From Micromonospora citrea (GTDB lineage Bacteria; Actinomycetota; Actinomycetes; Mycobacteriales; Micromonosporaceae): 64,000 nucleotides of DNA. Positions 17,510-26,000 of the stretch are shown here, one piece after another; the first letter of the stretch is position 1, and every line of letters starts with the position of its first letter. The translations under genes and the position numbers were made by a program. The stretch lies in NCBI RefSeq assembly GCF_900090315.1, contig NZ_FMHZ01000002.1, positions 3,574,501 through 3,638,500 on the forward strand, given 5' to 3'. The notes beneath the pieces were generated by a model, which worked only from the letters and a program-made list of their open reading frames with translations, was not told where the DNA came from and made no database searches.

Positions 17510-18751
17510 TCAGGCCGGCTGGGTGCGCAGGTAGCGGCCGAAGTGGGGGACGGTGAAGGCGACCGTGCCGCGTTCGCCCGAGTAGATCAGGCCCTTCTTG
17601 ATCAGCGCGTCCCGCGCCGGGGAGAGGCTGGCCGGCTTGCGCCCGAGGGCGCGGGCGATCTCCGCCGTCGGCACTGCCGCGTCCATGTCGTCCCGCCCGC
17701 CGCCGTCGGTCTCCCCCTCCACCAGGGAGAGGGTGGCCATGACCCGCATGTACTCGCGCTCGGCCGGGGTGGCCCGTTCGAACCGGGAGCCGAAGAAGCC
17801 GACCGCCAGCTCGGCCTCCGCCTCGGGCGCGGCGACCCGCACGTCGGCGGCGGTGATCGGCGAGCGGGGCGCGTGGTCCCAGGTCGCCTTCCCGTACGCC
17901 TGGACGAAGTAGGGGTAGCCGCCGGACTTCTCGTAGAGCAGGTCGAGGGCCTTCGGCTCGTACTCGACCTCCTCGCGCTCGGCCGGCGCGCAGAGCGCCT
18001 GGTCGGCGGCGATCCGGTCGAGGCGGTCGATGCGCTGGTAGCGGAAGAGCCGCTCCGAGTAGGACTTGGCCGCGCTGAGCACGGCCGGCAGGTGCGGCAG
18101 CCCGGCGCCGACCACGATCAGCGGCGCGCCGAGCTGGGACAGCTCGTGGCAGGCGGCGCAGAGGGCGGAGACGTCCTCCGGGCCGAGGTCCTGCATCTCG
18201 TCGATGAAGATCGCGATGCCGGTGCCGACGTCGGCGGCGACCGCGGCGGCGTCGGTGAGCAGCTCGACGAGGTCGATCTCGATGTCGCCGGAGTCGGCGC
18301 GGCCGCTGGCGGCGGGTACGTCGATGCCGGGTTGCCACCGGTCGCGCAGCTTCGGGGCGGCGTTGCCGCGGCCGGCCGGCGCGGTGCGCTGGGCGAACGC
18401 CCTGAGCACGCCGAGGAAGGTGTCGATCCGGTCGGGGGCGCGGTGGCGGGGAGCCAGCTCCCGGACGGCCATGTGCAGCGCGGCGGCGATCGGGCGGCGC
18501 AGCGACTGGTCCGGCCGGGCCTCGATCTTGCCGCTGCCCCAGAGGTGGTTGATCGCCTGGGAACGGAGGGTGTTGAGCAGCACCGTCTTGCCGACGCCGC
18601 GCAGGCCGGTGAGCATCAGGCTGCGTTCGGGCCGGCCCCGGGCGATGCGCTCCAGCACGACGTCGAAGACGTCCAGCTCGCGCCCCCGCCCGGCCAGCTC
18701 GGGCGGGCGCTGGCCGGCGCCCGGGGCGTACGGGTTGCGGACCGGATCCAC
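17510..18751 (-). CDS. ORC/Cdc6-like AAA ATPase with C-terminal winged helix
   Basis: From the GTG at 18751 the protein is 413 residues. Walker A is GLRGVGKT (49-56), Walker B lies in AIFIDEMQDL, and the sensor region is LIVVGAGLPHLP. About 80 C-terminal residues (SLVEGETDG to the end) form a winged-helix-like domain (IARALGRKPASLSPARDALIKKG, partly shown). AAA-wHTH proteins of this type bind DNA in an ATP-dependent way; a role in replication, partition or regulation is inferred. The start was chosen because GATACT sits 9 nt upstream; a longer frame to 18856 runs across two palindromes. These palindromes (18772-18791 and 18854-18899) could be its own operators. Confidence 0.8.
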   Translation of the reverse strand: MDPVRNPYAPGAGQRPPELAGRGRELDVFDVVLERIARGRPERSLMLTGLRGVGKTVLLNTLRSQAINHLWGSGKIEARPDQSLRRPIAAALHMAVRELAPRHRAPDRIDTFLGVLRAFAQRTAPAGRGNAAPKLRDRWQPGIDVPAASGRADSGDIEIDLVELLTDAAAVAADVGTGIAIFIDEMQDLGPEDVSALCAACHELSQLGAPLIVVGAGLPHLPAVLSAAKSYSERLFRYQRIDRLDRIAADQALCAPAEREEVEYEPKALDLLYEKSGGYPYFVQAYGKATWDHAPRSPITAADVRVAAPEAEAELAVGFFGSRFERATPAEREYMRVMATLSLVEGETDGGGRDDMDAAVPTAEIARALGRKPASLSPARDALIKKGLIYSGERGTVAFTVPHFGRYLRTQPA

Positions 18752-18771
18752 GCATCGCACAGTATCGGGCC

Positions 18772-18791
18772 GTCTAGCTGCGGGGCTAGAC
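18772..18791. promoter_or_regulatory. Palindromic operator candidate GTCTAGC-N6-GCTAGAC (promoter-proximal copy)
   Basis: A perfect 7-bp inverted repeat lies about 20 nt upstream of the ATPase start, just before its putative -10 (GATACT, minus strand, 18761-18766). An identical GTCTAGC-N6-GCTAGAC element sits inside the larger hairpin at 18867-18886, with centres 95 bp apart (about nine helical turns). The CTAG tetramer is rare in most bacterial genomes, yet occurs six times in this 130-bp region. This looks like a regulator-binding site pair. Confidence 0.6.
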
Positions 18792-18853
18792 ATCCGTAGA
18801 TGGGGGAATCGGCGTGTCGGGCCGTCGTCGGAGACCCGGGATCGGCGTCGAGA

Positions 18854-18899
18854 CAAAACTAGGGCTGTCTAGCGTCCATGCTAGACAGCCCTAGTTTTG
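18854..18899. terminator. Perfect 20-bp hairpin, bidirectional terminator and possible second operator
   Basis: A 20-bp perfect stem with a 6-nt loop lies just beyond the stop of the LppU-like gene at 18904. T-runs close the stem on both strands (CTAGTTTTG), so it could terminate transcription from either side. Its core is the same GTCTAGC-N6-GCTAGAC palindrome found at 18772-18791, so protein binding is also possible. Confidence 0.7.
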
Positions 18900-18903
18900 G
18901 CGA

Positions 18904-19947
18904 TCAGCGCTTCTTCAGGCAGAGCACGTAGTCCAAGGCGTTGATCGAGTTGTTGTGCACGTAGTTCGCCGTCGACTCCGGCGCCCGGGTCTTGCACCGG
19001 TCCCCGTCGGTCGTGCCGGGGATGCGCAGCAGCACCTCGTACGTGTTCGGGCCGCAGGGCACCTTCCGCAGCTCGGCGTCGGTGGCGGTGCCGTCGTTGA
19101 CCACGCAGTCGCCCTTGGCGAAGTCGTCGTCGTCATCCTCGGACGGGCTCGGCTCGGCCGAGCTCGGCTCCGCGCTGGGCTCGTCCGTCGCCCCGGTGCT
19201 CGGCGTGGCGGAAGCGCTCGTCGTCGGCGCCGTGACCACCGGCTCGTCCTCGTCGCCGGCCTGCCAGACCGCCCAGCCGGCGATCCCGAGACACGGGCAG
19301 AGCAGGAGCACCACCACCAGGCCGATGATCAGGGCGATCTTTCCCCCGCCCTTCTTCGCCGGCGGGGCGGGGGGCACAGTGCCGTAGCCGCCGGGGGGCG
19401 GCGGCGCGCCCCACTGGTCACCGGCCACCGGCGCGGGCGTCGGCCCGGCCGGCGGGAACGGCCCGGCCGGCGGGTAGCCGCCCTGCTCCGCCGACGGCTG
19501 ACCGCCCGGGGGCGGGTATCCGGCACCCGAACTCGGCGGCGGGTATCCGGGACCAGAGCTGGGCGGCGGCGGGTAGCCCGAGCCAGAGGTCGGCGGCGGC
19601 GGGTATCCGGCACCAGAGCTGGGCGGCGGCGGGTAGCCCGAGCCGGAGGTCGGCGGCTGCGAGGGCTGGCCCCAGGGCTCGGCGCCGCCCGACGGCGGCT
19701 GGCCCCACTGCGGTGCTGCCGGCGGCTCGGCGCCGCCCGACGGCGGCTGGCCCCACTGGGGTGCGGTGGGCGGCTCGTTACCGGGCTGCGGCTGCCCCCA
19801 CTGGGGTGCGGTGGGCGGCTCCGCGCCGGCCGCGGGCGGCTGCCCCCACGGCGGCGGGGCCGGGTCGCCGGGCGGCGGACCGCCCGGCGTGCCGGGTGGG
19901 CGCTGGTAGTGGTCGTCCGGCTGTCCGGGTGGTCCGTAGATTGTCAT
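18904..19947 (-). CDS. LppU-like single-pass membrane protein with Pro-rich cytoplasmic repeats
   Basis: The protein is 347 residues; the ATG at 19947 has GAGGAAGAG upstream. The first ~215 residues are Pro/Gly/Gln-rich with two repeat types: APQWGQP units and five approximately 10-residue SGxGYPPPP units (coded by about 19507-19655). One membrane helix (IALIIGLVVVLLLCPCLGIA) follows, then a Thr/Ser/Glu-rich linker with an Asp run, and a C-terminal ~65-residue domain with four Cys (GDCVVNDG, VPCGPNTYEVL, RCKTRAP, VLCLKKR). The C-terminal domain resembles the LppU/SCO3897 family of extracytoplasmic actinobacterial proteins, whose role is unknown. A paralogue lies immediately upstream. Confidence 0.85.
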   Translation of the reverse strand: MTIYGPPGQPDDHYQRPPGTPGGPPPGDPAPPPWGQPPAAGAEPPTAPQWGQPQPGNEPPTAPQWGQPPSGGAEPPAAPQWGQPPSGGAEPWGQPSQPPTSGSGYPPPPSSGAGYPPPPTSGSGYPPPPSSGPGYPPPSSGAGYPPPGGQPSAEQGGYPPAGPFPPAGPTPAPVAGDQWGAPPPPGGYGTVPPAPPAKKGGGKIALIIGLVVVLLLCPCLGIAGWAVWQAGDEDEPVVTAPTTSASATPSTGATDEPSAEPSSAEPSPSEDDDDDFAKGDCVVNDGTATDAELRKVPCGPNTYEVLLRIPGTTDGDRCKTRAPESTANYVHNNSINALDYVLCLKKR

Positions 19948-19970
19948 CTCTTCCTCAGGGGTGCGGTGGC

Positions 19971-20729
19971 TCAGCGCTGCTTCAGGCAGAGCACGAAGTC
20001 GAGGGTGTCCAGCTCGCTGTCGAAGAAATACCAGTTGGTGTAGCCGGCGACCTTGGCGCATTTGGCCGCGGCGTCCTTCTCGCCGCTGGTCGCCCCGTCG
20101 ATCCGGCGCAGCACCTCGTACGTCTGCGGGCCGCAGTCGCTGATCAGCAGCTTGGGTTTGCCGCCGGCCGGGCCGTCGTTGCGGACGCACTGGCCGGCCT
20201 TCACGAAGCGGGGGTCGGCGGAGGATTCGGGAGCCGGGGCGCTGGGCGCCGCGGTCGGGGTGCTCGCCGGTGCCTCCGGCACGCCGGTCCCGGCCGGCAC
20301 CGGCTCGCTCGGCGTGGCCACCGGCGCCTCGTCACCCTGGCCGAGCAGGTAGTACACCGCCGCGCCGCCGCCGAGGACCAGCACCGCCACCGCCGCCAGC
20401 ACCGCGACCAGCGGCCCCCGGCCGCGTCGGCGCTCCGGCGGCGGGGTGGGACCGCCGGCGTACGGGGAGGGGGGCGTCGCGGCGTCGGGCCAGGGGGCGT
20501 ACGGCTGCCCTGCGGGACCGTAGGCGGGTGGCGGCTGCCGGTACGGCCCCGGATCGTCCCGCCGGTAGGGCTCCGCACCGTAGCGGGGCTCCGGCGGCGG
20601 GTACGCGGCGTGCGGGTCGTCCCATCCGCCGCGACCGTAGGAGCCGGCTGAGGTGCCGTACGCCTCGTCGGGCTGCCGCCCGCGCCACGGTTCCGGATCC
20701 CCCCGACCCGGTGGTCCGTAGTTCGCCAT
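19971..20729 (-). CDS. LppU-like single-pass membrane protein (paralogue)
   Basis: The protein is 252 residues from the ATG at 20729. It has the same architecture as its neighbour: a Pro/Tyr/Gly-rich cytoplasmic N-terminus (about 110 residues), one helix (LVAVLAAVAVLVLGGGAAVYYLL), a Pro/Ala/Ser-rich linker and a C-terminal four-Cys domain (GQCVRNDG, DCGPQTYEVLRR, KCAKVAG, DFVLCLKQR). Both N-termini begin M-x-x-YGPPG, so this looks like a tandem duplication followed by divergence. The pair is 23 bp apart and probably cotranscribed. The extracytoplasmic function is unknown. Confidence 0.85.
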   Translation of the reverse strand: MANYGPPGRGDPEPWRGRQPDEAYGTSAGSYGRGGWDDPHAAYPPPEPRYGAEPYRRDDPGPYRQPPPAYGPAGQPYAPWPDAATPPSPYAGGPTPPPERRRGRGPLVAVLAAVAVLVLGGGAAVYYLLGQGDEAPVATPSEPVPAGTGVPEAPASTPTAAPSAPAPESSADPRFVKAGQCVRNDGPAGGKPKLLISDCGPQTYEVLRRIDGATSGEKDAAAKCAKVAGYTNWYFFDSELDTLDFVLCLKQR

Positions 20730-20809
20730 GCACGTCTCCCGCGTGAGTGGTGAGAGGCCGGCCACCAACGAGGGACGCCGACGCCCACGTCACCGTAGCG
20801 TGTCCACCG

Positions 20810-21838
20810 ATGAGACCACGCTCACCGAGTGCGTCACCCTCGACCGACCCGCCCGCAGGGACCGGGCCGAATCCCGGGGGCGGTCGGGCGGCCGCCGCCA
20901 CGCCGACGCTGGTGTGGACCGCCCTGCTGCTCGTCTACGTCCTCTGGGGCTCCACCTACCTCGGCATCAGGATCGCCGTGGAGTCGATGCCGCCGCTCGG
21001 CTCGGCGGCCCTCCGGTTCGCCGCCGCCGGCCTGGTGCTGGCCGTCGTGCTGCGGCTGCGCCGGGGCGCGGGCGCGCTGCGGGTCGACCGGCGGCAGCTC
21101 GGCTCGGCCGCGCTGGTCGGGGTGCTGCTGCTGGCCGGCGGCAACGGGCTGGTGGTGCTCGCCGAGTCCGGTCCGCCGGGCGTCGCGGTGCCATCCGGGA
21201 TCGCCGCGCTGCTCGTGGCCACCGTCCCGCTGCTGGTGGTGCTGCTGCGTACGGCCACCGGCGACCGGCCCCGGTTCTGGACGCTGGCCGGGGTGACGCT
21301 GGGCTTCGTCGGCCTGGTGCTGCTCGTGCTGCCCAGGGGCGGGACCGACGCCGTACCGCTCGCCGGGGCGTTGACCGTGGTCGCGGGAGCCGTGAGCTGG
21401 TCGGTCGGCTCGTTCCTCTCCGGCCGGATCCGGATGCCCGCCGACCCGTTCGTCGCCACGGTCTACGAGATGTTCGCCGGGGCGGCGGCGCTGGCCGTCC
21501 TCTCGGCGGGCCGCGGGGAACTGCGCGGCTTCGACCCGGGTGCGGTGACCACCCGGTCGTGGCTCGCGCTCGCGTACCTGATGGTGGCCGGCTCCCTGGT
21601 CGCCTTCACCGCGTACGTCTGGCTGCTGCACCACGCGCCGATCTCGCTGGTCGCGACGTACGCCTATGTCAACCCGGTGGTCGCGGTGGCCCTCGGCGCG
21701 CTGATCGTCGCGGAGCCGGTCACCGCGCAGGTGCTGCTCGGCGGCGCGGTCATCGTCGCCGGCGTGGCCCTGGTGGTGAGCACCGAGAGGCCCCGACGTC
21801 CCGCATCGGGTACCCCGCCGGAGCCGCCCCGCCGGTAG
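20810..21838 (+). CDS. EamA/RhaT-family drug/metabolite exporter
   Basis: The protein is 342 residues with about ten membrane helices. The EamA duplications begin with YVLWGSTYLGIRIAVESMPP and RFAAAGLVLAVVL, and the second unit ends with VATYAYVNPVVAVALGALIVAEP. Such transporters export amino acids, nucleotides or drugs; the substrate is not determined. The ATG at 20810 follows TAGCGT (20796-20801) by 8 nt, indicating a leaderless start. It is divergent from the LppU-like pair. Confidence 0.92.
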   Translation: MRPRSPSASPSTDPPAGTGPNPGGGRAAAATPTLVWTALLLVYVLWGSTYLGIRIAVESMPPLGSAALRFAAAGLVLAVVLRLRRGAGALRVDRRQLGSAALVGVLLLAGGNGLVVLAESGPPGVAVPSGIAALLVATVPLLVVLLRTATGDRPRFWTLAGVTLGFVGLVLLVLPRGGTDAVPLAGALTVVAGAVSWSVGSFLSGRIRMPADPFVATVYEMFAGAAALAVLSAGRGELRGFDPGAVTTRSWLALAYLMVAGSLVAFTAYVWLLHHAPISLVATYAYVNPVVAVALGALIVAEPVTAQVLLGGAVIVAGVALVVSTERPRRPASGTPPEPPRR

Positions 21839-21848
21839 CGTCCGGCCC

Positions 21849-22859
21849 GTGTCGAGCGGGTCGGTGGTGTGCGCGGCGCTGCTCGGCGGCCTCGCCGGTC
21901 TCGCCGCGCCCCGGGCCGGCCGCCGCTGGACGCCCCGGCCCGCCCCCACTCCTCCCGCACCGACCGTCGCGCCGGTGCCGGGGCTGACCGCACCGGTTTC
22001 CTCGGCGTCGGCCGGCTCCGTGCCGCCCGCCGGCGCGTCGGCCGGCTCCGTGCCGCCCGCCGGCGCGTCGGCCGGCTCCGTGCCGCCCGCCGGCGCGTCG
22101 GCCGGCTCCGTGCCGCCCGCCGGCGCGTCGGCCGGCTCCGTGCCGCCCGCCGGCGCGTCGGCCGGCTCCGTGCCGCCCGCCGGCGCGTCGGCCGGCTCCG
22201 TGCCGCCCGCCGGCGCGTCGGCCGGCTCCGTGCCGCCCGCCGGCGCGTCGGCCGGCTCCGTGCCGCCCGCCGGCGCGTCGGCTGGTGCCGTGCCGTCGCG
22301 GGCGACGGGCGGACCGTTGGTCGCCGTGAGCGGGGCGTCCGCCGGTGCCGGGGCGGCGGTGGGGGCGGTCGTGTTCGCCGGGCTCGCGGCGGCCCTCGAC
22401 AACGATCCGGCCCTGCCGGCCTTCCTCGGGCTGGCGGCGGTCGGGCTGGTGCTCGCCGTGGTCGACCTGGCCTGCCTGCGACTGCCCGATCCGCTGGTGG
22501 GCGCGGCGGCGCTGGTCGTCGCCGTCGGCCTCGCCGGTGCCGCACTGCTGACCGGTGCCCCGGAGCGCCTGTTCGGCGCGATGGCGGGGGCGGCGCTCTC
22601 CTTCGCCGCGTACGTCCTGCTGGCGTTGCTGCCCGGCTCGCGGCTGGGCTTCGGCGACGTGAAGCTCGCCGGCGTGCTGGGCCTGCCGCTCGGCTGGCTG
22701 GGGTGGTCGCCCCTGGCGCTCGGGCTCATCCTGCCGCACCTGCTCAACGGCGTGGTGGTGGTCGTCCTGCTGGCCGCGCGCAGGGTGCGCCGCGACACCC
22801 CCCTCCCGCTGGGCCCGGCCCTCCTGACGGGCGCCTGGCTGACCACCCTCCTCACCTGA
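21849..22859 (+). CDS. Prepilin peptidase-like (A24) membrane protein with nine-copy repeat linker
   Basis: The protein is 336 residues. After a short hydrophobic N-terminus and a Pro/Arg stretch, residues about 53-142 are nine identical copies of a 10-residue unit (ASAGSVPPAG). The C-terminal ~190 residues form six or seven helices with both A24 aspartates: VVDLACLRLPD and the GxGDxKL motif as GFGDVKLAG. The cytoplasmic methylase domain of full prepilin peptidases is absent. It could mature a type IV-like pilin, but no pilin or secretion gene is nearby. TAGCGT at 21836-21841 ends 7 nt before the GTG start, only 10 bp after the EamA gene. Confidence 0.85.
   Translation: MSSGSVVCAALLGGLAGLAAPRAGRRWTPRPAPTPPAPTVAPVPGLTAPVSSASAGSVPPAGASAGSVPPAGASAGSVPPAGASAGSVPPAGASAGSVPPAGASAGSVPPAGASAGSVPPAGASAGSVPPAGASAGSVPPAGASAGAVPSRATGGPLVAVSGASAGAGAAVGAVVFAGLAAALDNDPALPAFLGLAAVGLVLAVVDLACLRLPDPLVGAAALVVAVGLAGAALLTGAPERLFGAMAGAALSFAAYVLLALLPGSRLGFGDVKLAGVLGLPLGWLGWSPLALGLILPHLLNGVVVVVLLAARRVRRDTPLPLGPALLTGAWLTTLLT
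22005..22274 (+). repeat. Nine perfect tandem copies of a 30-bp unit inside the prepilin-peptidase-like gene
   Basis: Copies at 22005, 22035, 22065, 22095, 22125, 22155, 22185, 22215 and 22245 are identical, then a tenth decays at 22275. The 30-bp period keeps the frame. Identity at every base implies recent expansion or homogenisation rather than ancient duplication. Confidence 0.95.
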
Positions 22860-22889
22860 CCGCCCCCACCCCCCGCCCCCGCCGCTGGT

Positions 22890-22970
22890 CCTCGGCGATC
22901 TCGCACTTCCTGCCCCCGACTTGCGACGAATGTCCATCATGTCGGGGCGCAAAGTGCAAGATCGCCGAGG
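22890..22970. repeat. REP-like long inverted repeat between convergent genes
   Basis: The 19-nt arms at 22890-22908 and 22952-22970 match with one mismatch (core CTCGGCGATC / GATCGCCGAG). A nested CCCCGAC/GTCGGGG pair (22914-22920, 22941-22947) lies within. The element separates the convergent prepilin-peptidase-like and EndoQ-UvrD genes, so it may terminate both. It looks like a member of a dispersed repeat family, but no second copy was found in this window. Confidence 0.6.
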
Positions 22971-23020
22971 GCTGGAGAGGGCTGGAGAGGGCGGGAGGGG
23001 GAGGAGGGGAGGGAGGGGAG

Positions 23021-26000
23021 TCAGATGAGGCGGAGTTGGCGGTCCCTGGGGCGGCGGGGTTCGGCTTCGCCGAAGCGCTCGAAGAGGCCCGGGTCGATGG
23101 CGTCGAGGAACGGCGACGGGGCGCACTCGCGTTCCGTCCCGTGCCGGCTGCGGCGGGCGGCGTGGCTGACGTACAGGCGGTCCTGGGCCCGGGTCAGCCC
23201 GACGAAGAAGAGCCGCCGCTCCTCGGCGATCGCGTCGTCGTCGGGGGTGCTGCCGGGCCAGCGCAGCGGGAGCAGCCCGTCCTCGGCGCCGACCAGGAAG
23301 ACCACCGGGAACTCCAGCCCCTTCGCGGCGTGCAGGGTGAGCAGGGTGACCGCCTCGGCGCGCGGGTCGAGGGCGTCCACCTCCGCGCCGGTGGCGAGCT
23401 GGGACAGGAACGCCGGCAGGTCGTCGCCGCAGCGGCGGGCCAGCGGGGTGAGCAGGTCGACGGCCGAGCGGACGTCCTCCGGGCGTACCGCCCCGGCGCC
23501 GTCCAGCGTGGGCACCGCGAAGCGCTCCGCCAGCACCTGACCGGCCAGCCGGACCCGGGCGGCCAGCGAGCCGTCCAGCCCGTCGGCGTGGCGCAGCTCG
23601 CGGGCGATGGCGGACACCCCGGGCCGGTCCCGCAGCCGGTCGTGCGACCGCTTCTGCACGGGGATGTTCGCCCGGGCGAGGGCGTCGACGATCGGTGCGG
23701 CCTGCGCGTCGGTGCGGTAGAGCACCGCGATGTCGGAGAAGGAGAGCGAGGTGGACCGGCCGTCGATCCGCCCCGAGTCGAGGGAACGGTGGGAGAGGCC
23801 GCCGACCAGCTCGTCGATGGTGCGTACGACGAAATCGGCCTCGTCGGCGACGGAGCTGGCGGGATAGCGGCCCACCAGCGGGGCCTCCGGGTCGAGCCGG
23901 GCCGGGTCGAGCCGGCGGCCCCGCACCAGCGACGACGGCGCGATGGCCTGGACGGCGGCGGCCAGGATCGGGGCCGACGAGCGGTAGTTGCGGTTCAGCC
24001 GGACCAGCCGGGCGTCGGTGAAGTCCTGCGAGAAGCGCAGGAAGTAGCCGACGTCGGCGCCCCGGAACGAGTAGATCGCCTGGTCCGGGTCGCCGATCGC
24101 GCAGAGGTTGCCGTCGGCGGGGCTGAGCAGGCGCAGCAGCTCGTACTGCACCTCGTCGACGTCCTGGTACTCGTCGACGAAGATCCACCGCCAGCGCTCC
24201 CGGTACCGCTGCACGAGCTTGCGGTCGGCCTTCAGCAGCGTGACCGGCAGGGTCAGCAGCTCGTCCAGGTCCACCAGGTCCTGCTTGCGCAACAGCGCCG
24301 CGTAGGACGCGTCGTCGTCGCCGGCCTCGGCGCGGGCCTCCGCCCGCTGGGCGTCGTCGGCGATCCGGAAGTCCGCCGGCAGGCCGACGGCGTCGGCGTT
24401 CTCCCGCAGGATGGTCAGGCCCAGCGAGTGGAAGGTGCCGACCGTGACGTCCTCGGCGACCGGCCCGAGCAGGCCGTCGAGGCGGTGCCGCAGCTCCTCC
24501 GCGGCCCGCCGGGTGAACGTGATCGCCAGGCACTGCTCGGGGAAGACGTTCAGCTCCGCGCAGAGGTAGGCGATCCGGTGGGTCAGCGTCCGGGTCTTGC
24601 CGGTGCCCGGCCCGGCGACGATGAGCAGCGGCCCGCCCGGCGCGGAGGCCGCCACCCGCTGCATGGCGTCCAGCCGGTCCAGCAGGCCGGTGCCGACCTC
24701 CTCCATGCCGGCGAGCATCGGCTCGAACGGCTCGTGCGGCGAGGGCGCCGGCGCGATCGGGGGTGGTGGCGCGGGCGTCACGGGCTTGCGCTTCGGCTCG
24801 GCCTTGGCCTTTGCCGCCGCCGGGCGTCTGGCCCGCGGCTTGGGTGCCGGCTCCGTCGGGGTGCGCTGCGCCGGCACGGGTACGTCGAAGAGGGTCTCCT
24901 GCGCCGTGCCGGCGTCGCCGCCCAGCTCGGCCGGGTCGAAGAGGGTGATGACGCCGTACTCGCCGTCGTAGCCGGGCACCCGGCGCACGTCGCCCCGGCG
25001 CAGCCGGCCGATGCCCTCGGCGAGCAGTTCCCCGCCGACCCGGCCGATCTCGTCGAGCGGGGTGATGGTGAGGATCTCCAGCTCCGGGCCGAGCGCGGCG
25101 ACCAGCTCGTTGAGCTTCCCCTCGACCCGCTTCGACCGCGCGCCCACCTTGTTGATCTCACCGAGGATCTCGGCCAGCGGCACCAGGTGGGTGACGTCGC
25201 GGGCGTGCGCCGGCCGGTGGCCCGCCGGGCGGTCGGCCAACTCCTCGACCCGGCTGAGCACGCCTACGGTGAGCGGCTTGCCGCACTCCGGGCAGCGACC
25301 GCCGGCGGCCCGGGTCCGCTCCGGGGGCCAGTTGACGCCGCAGAGCCGATGCCCGTCCGCGTGGTACTTGCCCTCCTCGGGGAAGAACTCGATGGTCCCG
25401 GCCAGCCCGTCGCCGGTGCGCAGCGCGTCCCGGATCGCGAAGTAGTCCCGCCCGGTGGCGAAGACGGTTGCCTCCCGGGCCAGCGCCGGCGGCGAGTGCG
25501 CGTCGGAGTTCGACACCAGTTGGTAGCGGTCCAGGCTGCCGACGCGCCAGTTCATCTCCGGGTCGGACGAGAGGCCGGTCTCCACCGCGAAGATGTGGTC
25601 GGCGAGGTCGGCGTAGCAGTCGGCGATCGCGTCGAAGCCCGACTTGGAGCCCAGCGCGGAGAACCACGGCGTCCAGATGTGCGCGGGCACCAGGTAGCCG
25701 TCCGCGCTGGCCTCCAGGGTGATCTCCAGCAGGTCCCGGGAGTCCAGGCCGAGGATCGGCCGGCCGTCCGAGCCGAGGTTGCCGATCCGCCCGAGCGCGG
25801 TGTTGAACCGGGCCACGGCGTCCAGGTCGGGCAGGTAGATCAGGTGGTGCACCTTGCGGGTGCGGTCGTCCCGCTTGTAGATCGTGGAGATCTCCACGCT
25901 GAGCATGAACCGGACCGGGTCCGCCTCCGCCTCGCTGGCCAGCCGGGGCGGCAGCCGGCGGGCGATGTCCCGCTCCGCCTCGGGACTGAGCCGGTGCAGG

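Noticed and set aside
22005..22274. CRISPR array
   Set aside because: The nine units are contiguous and identical, with no spacers between them. They are in frame with a protein.
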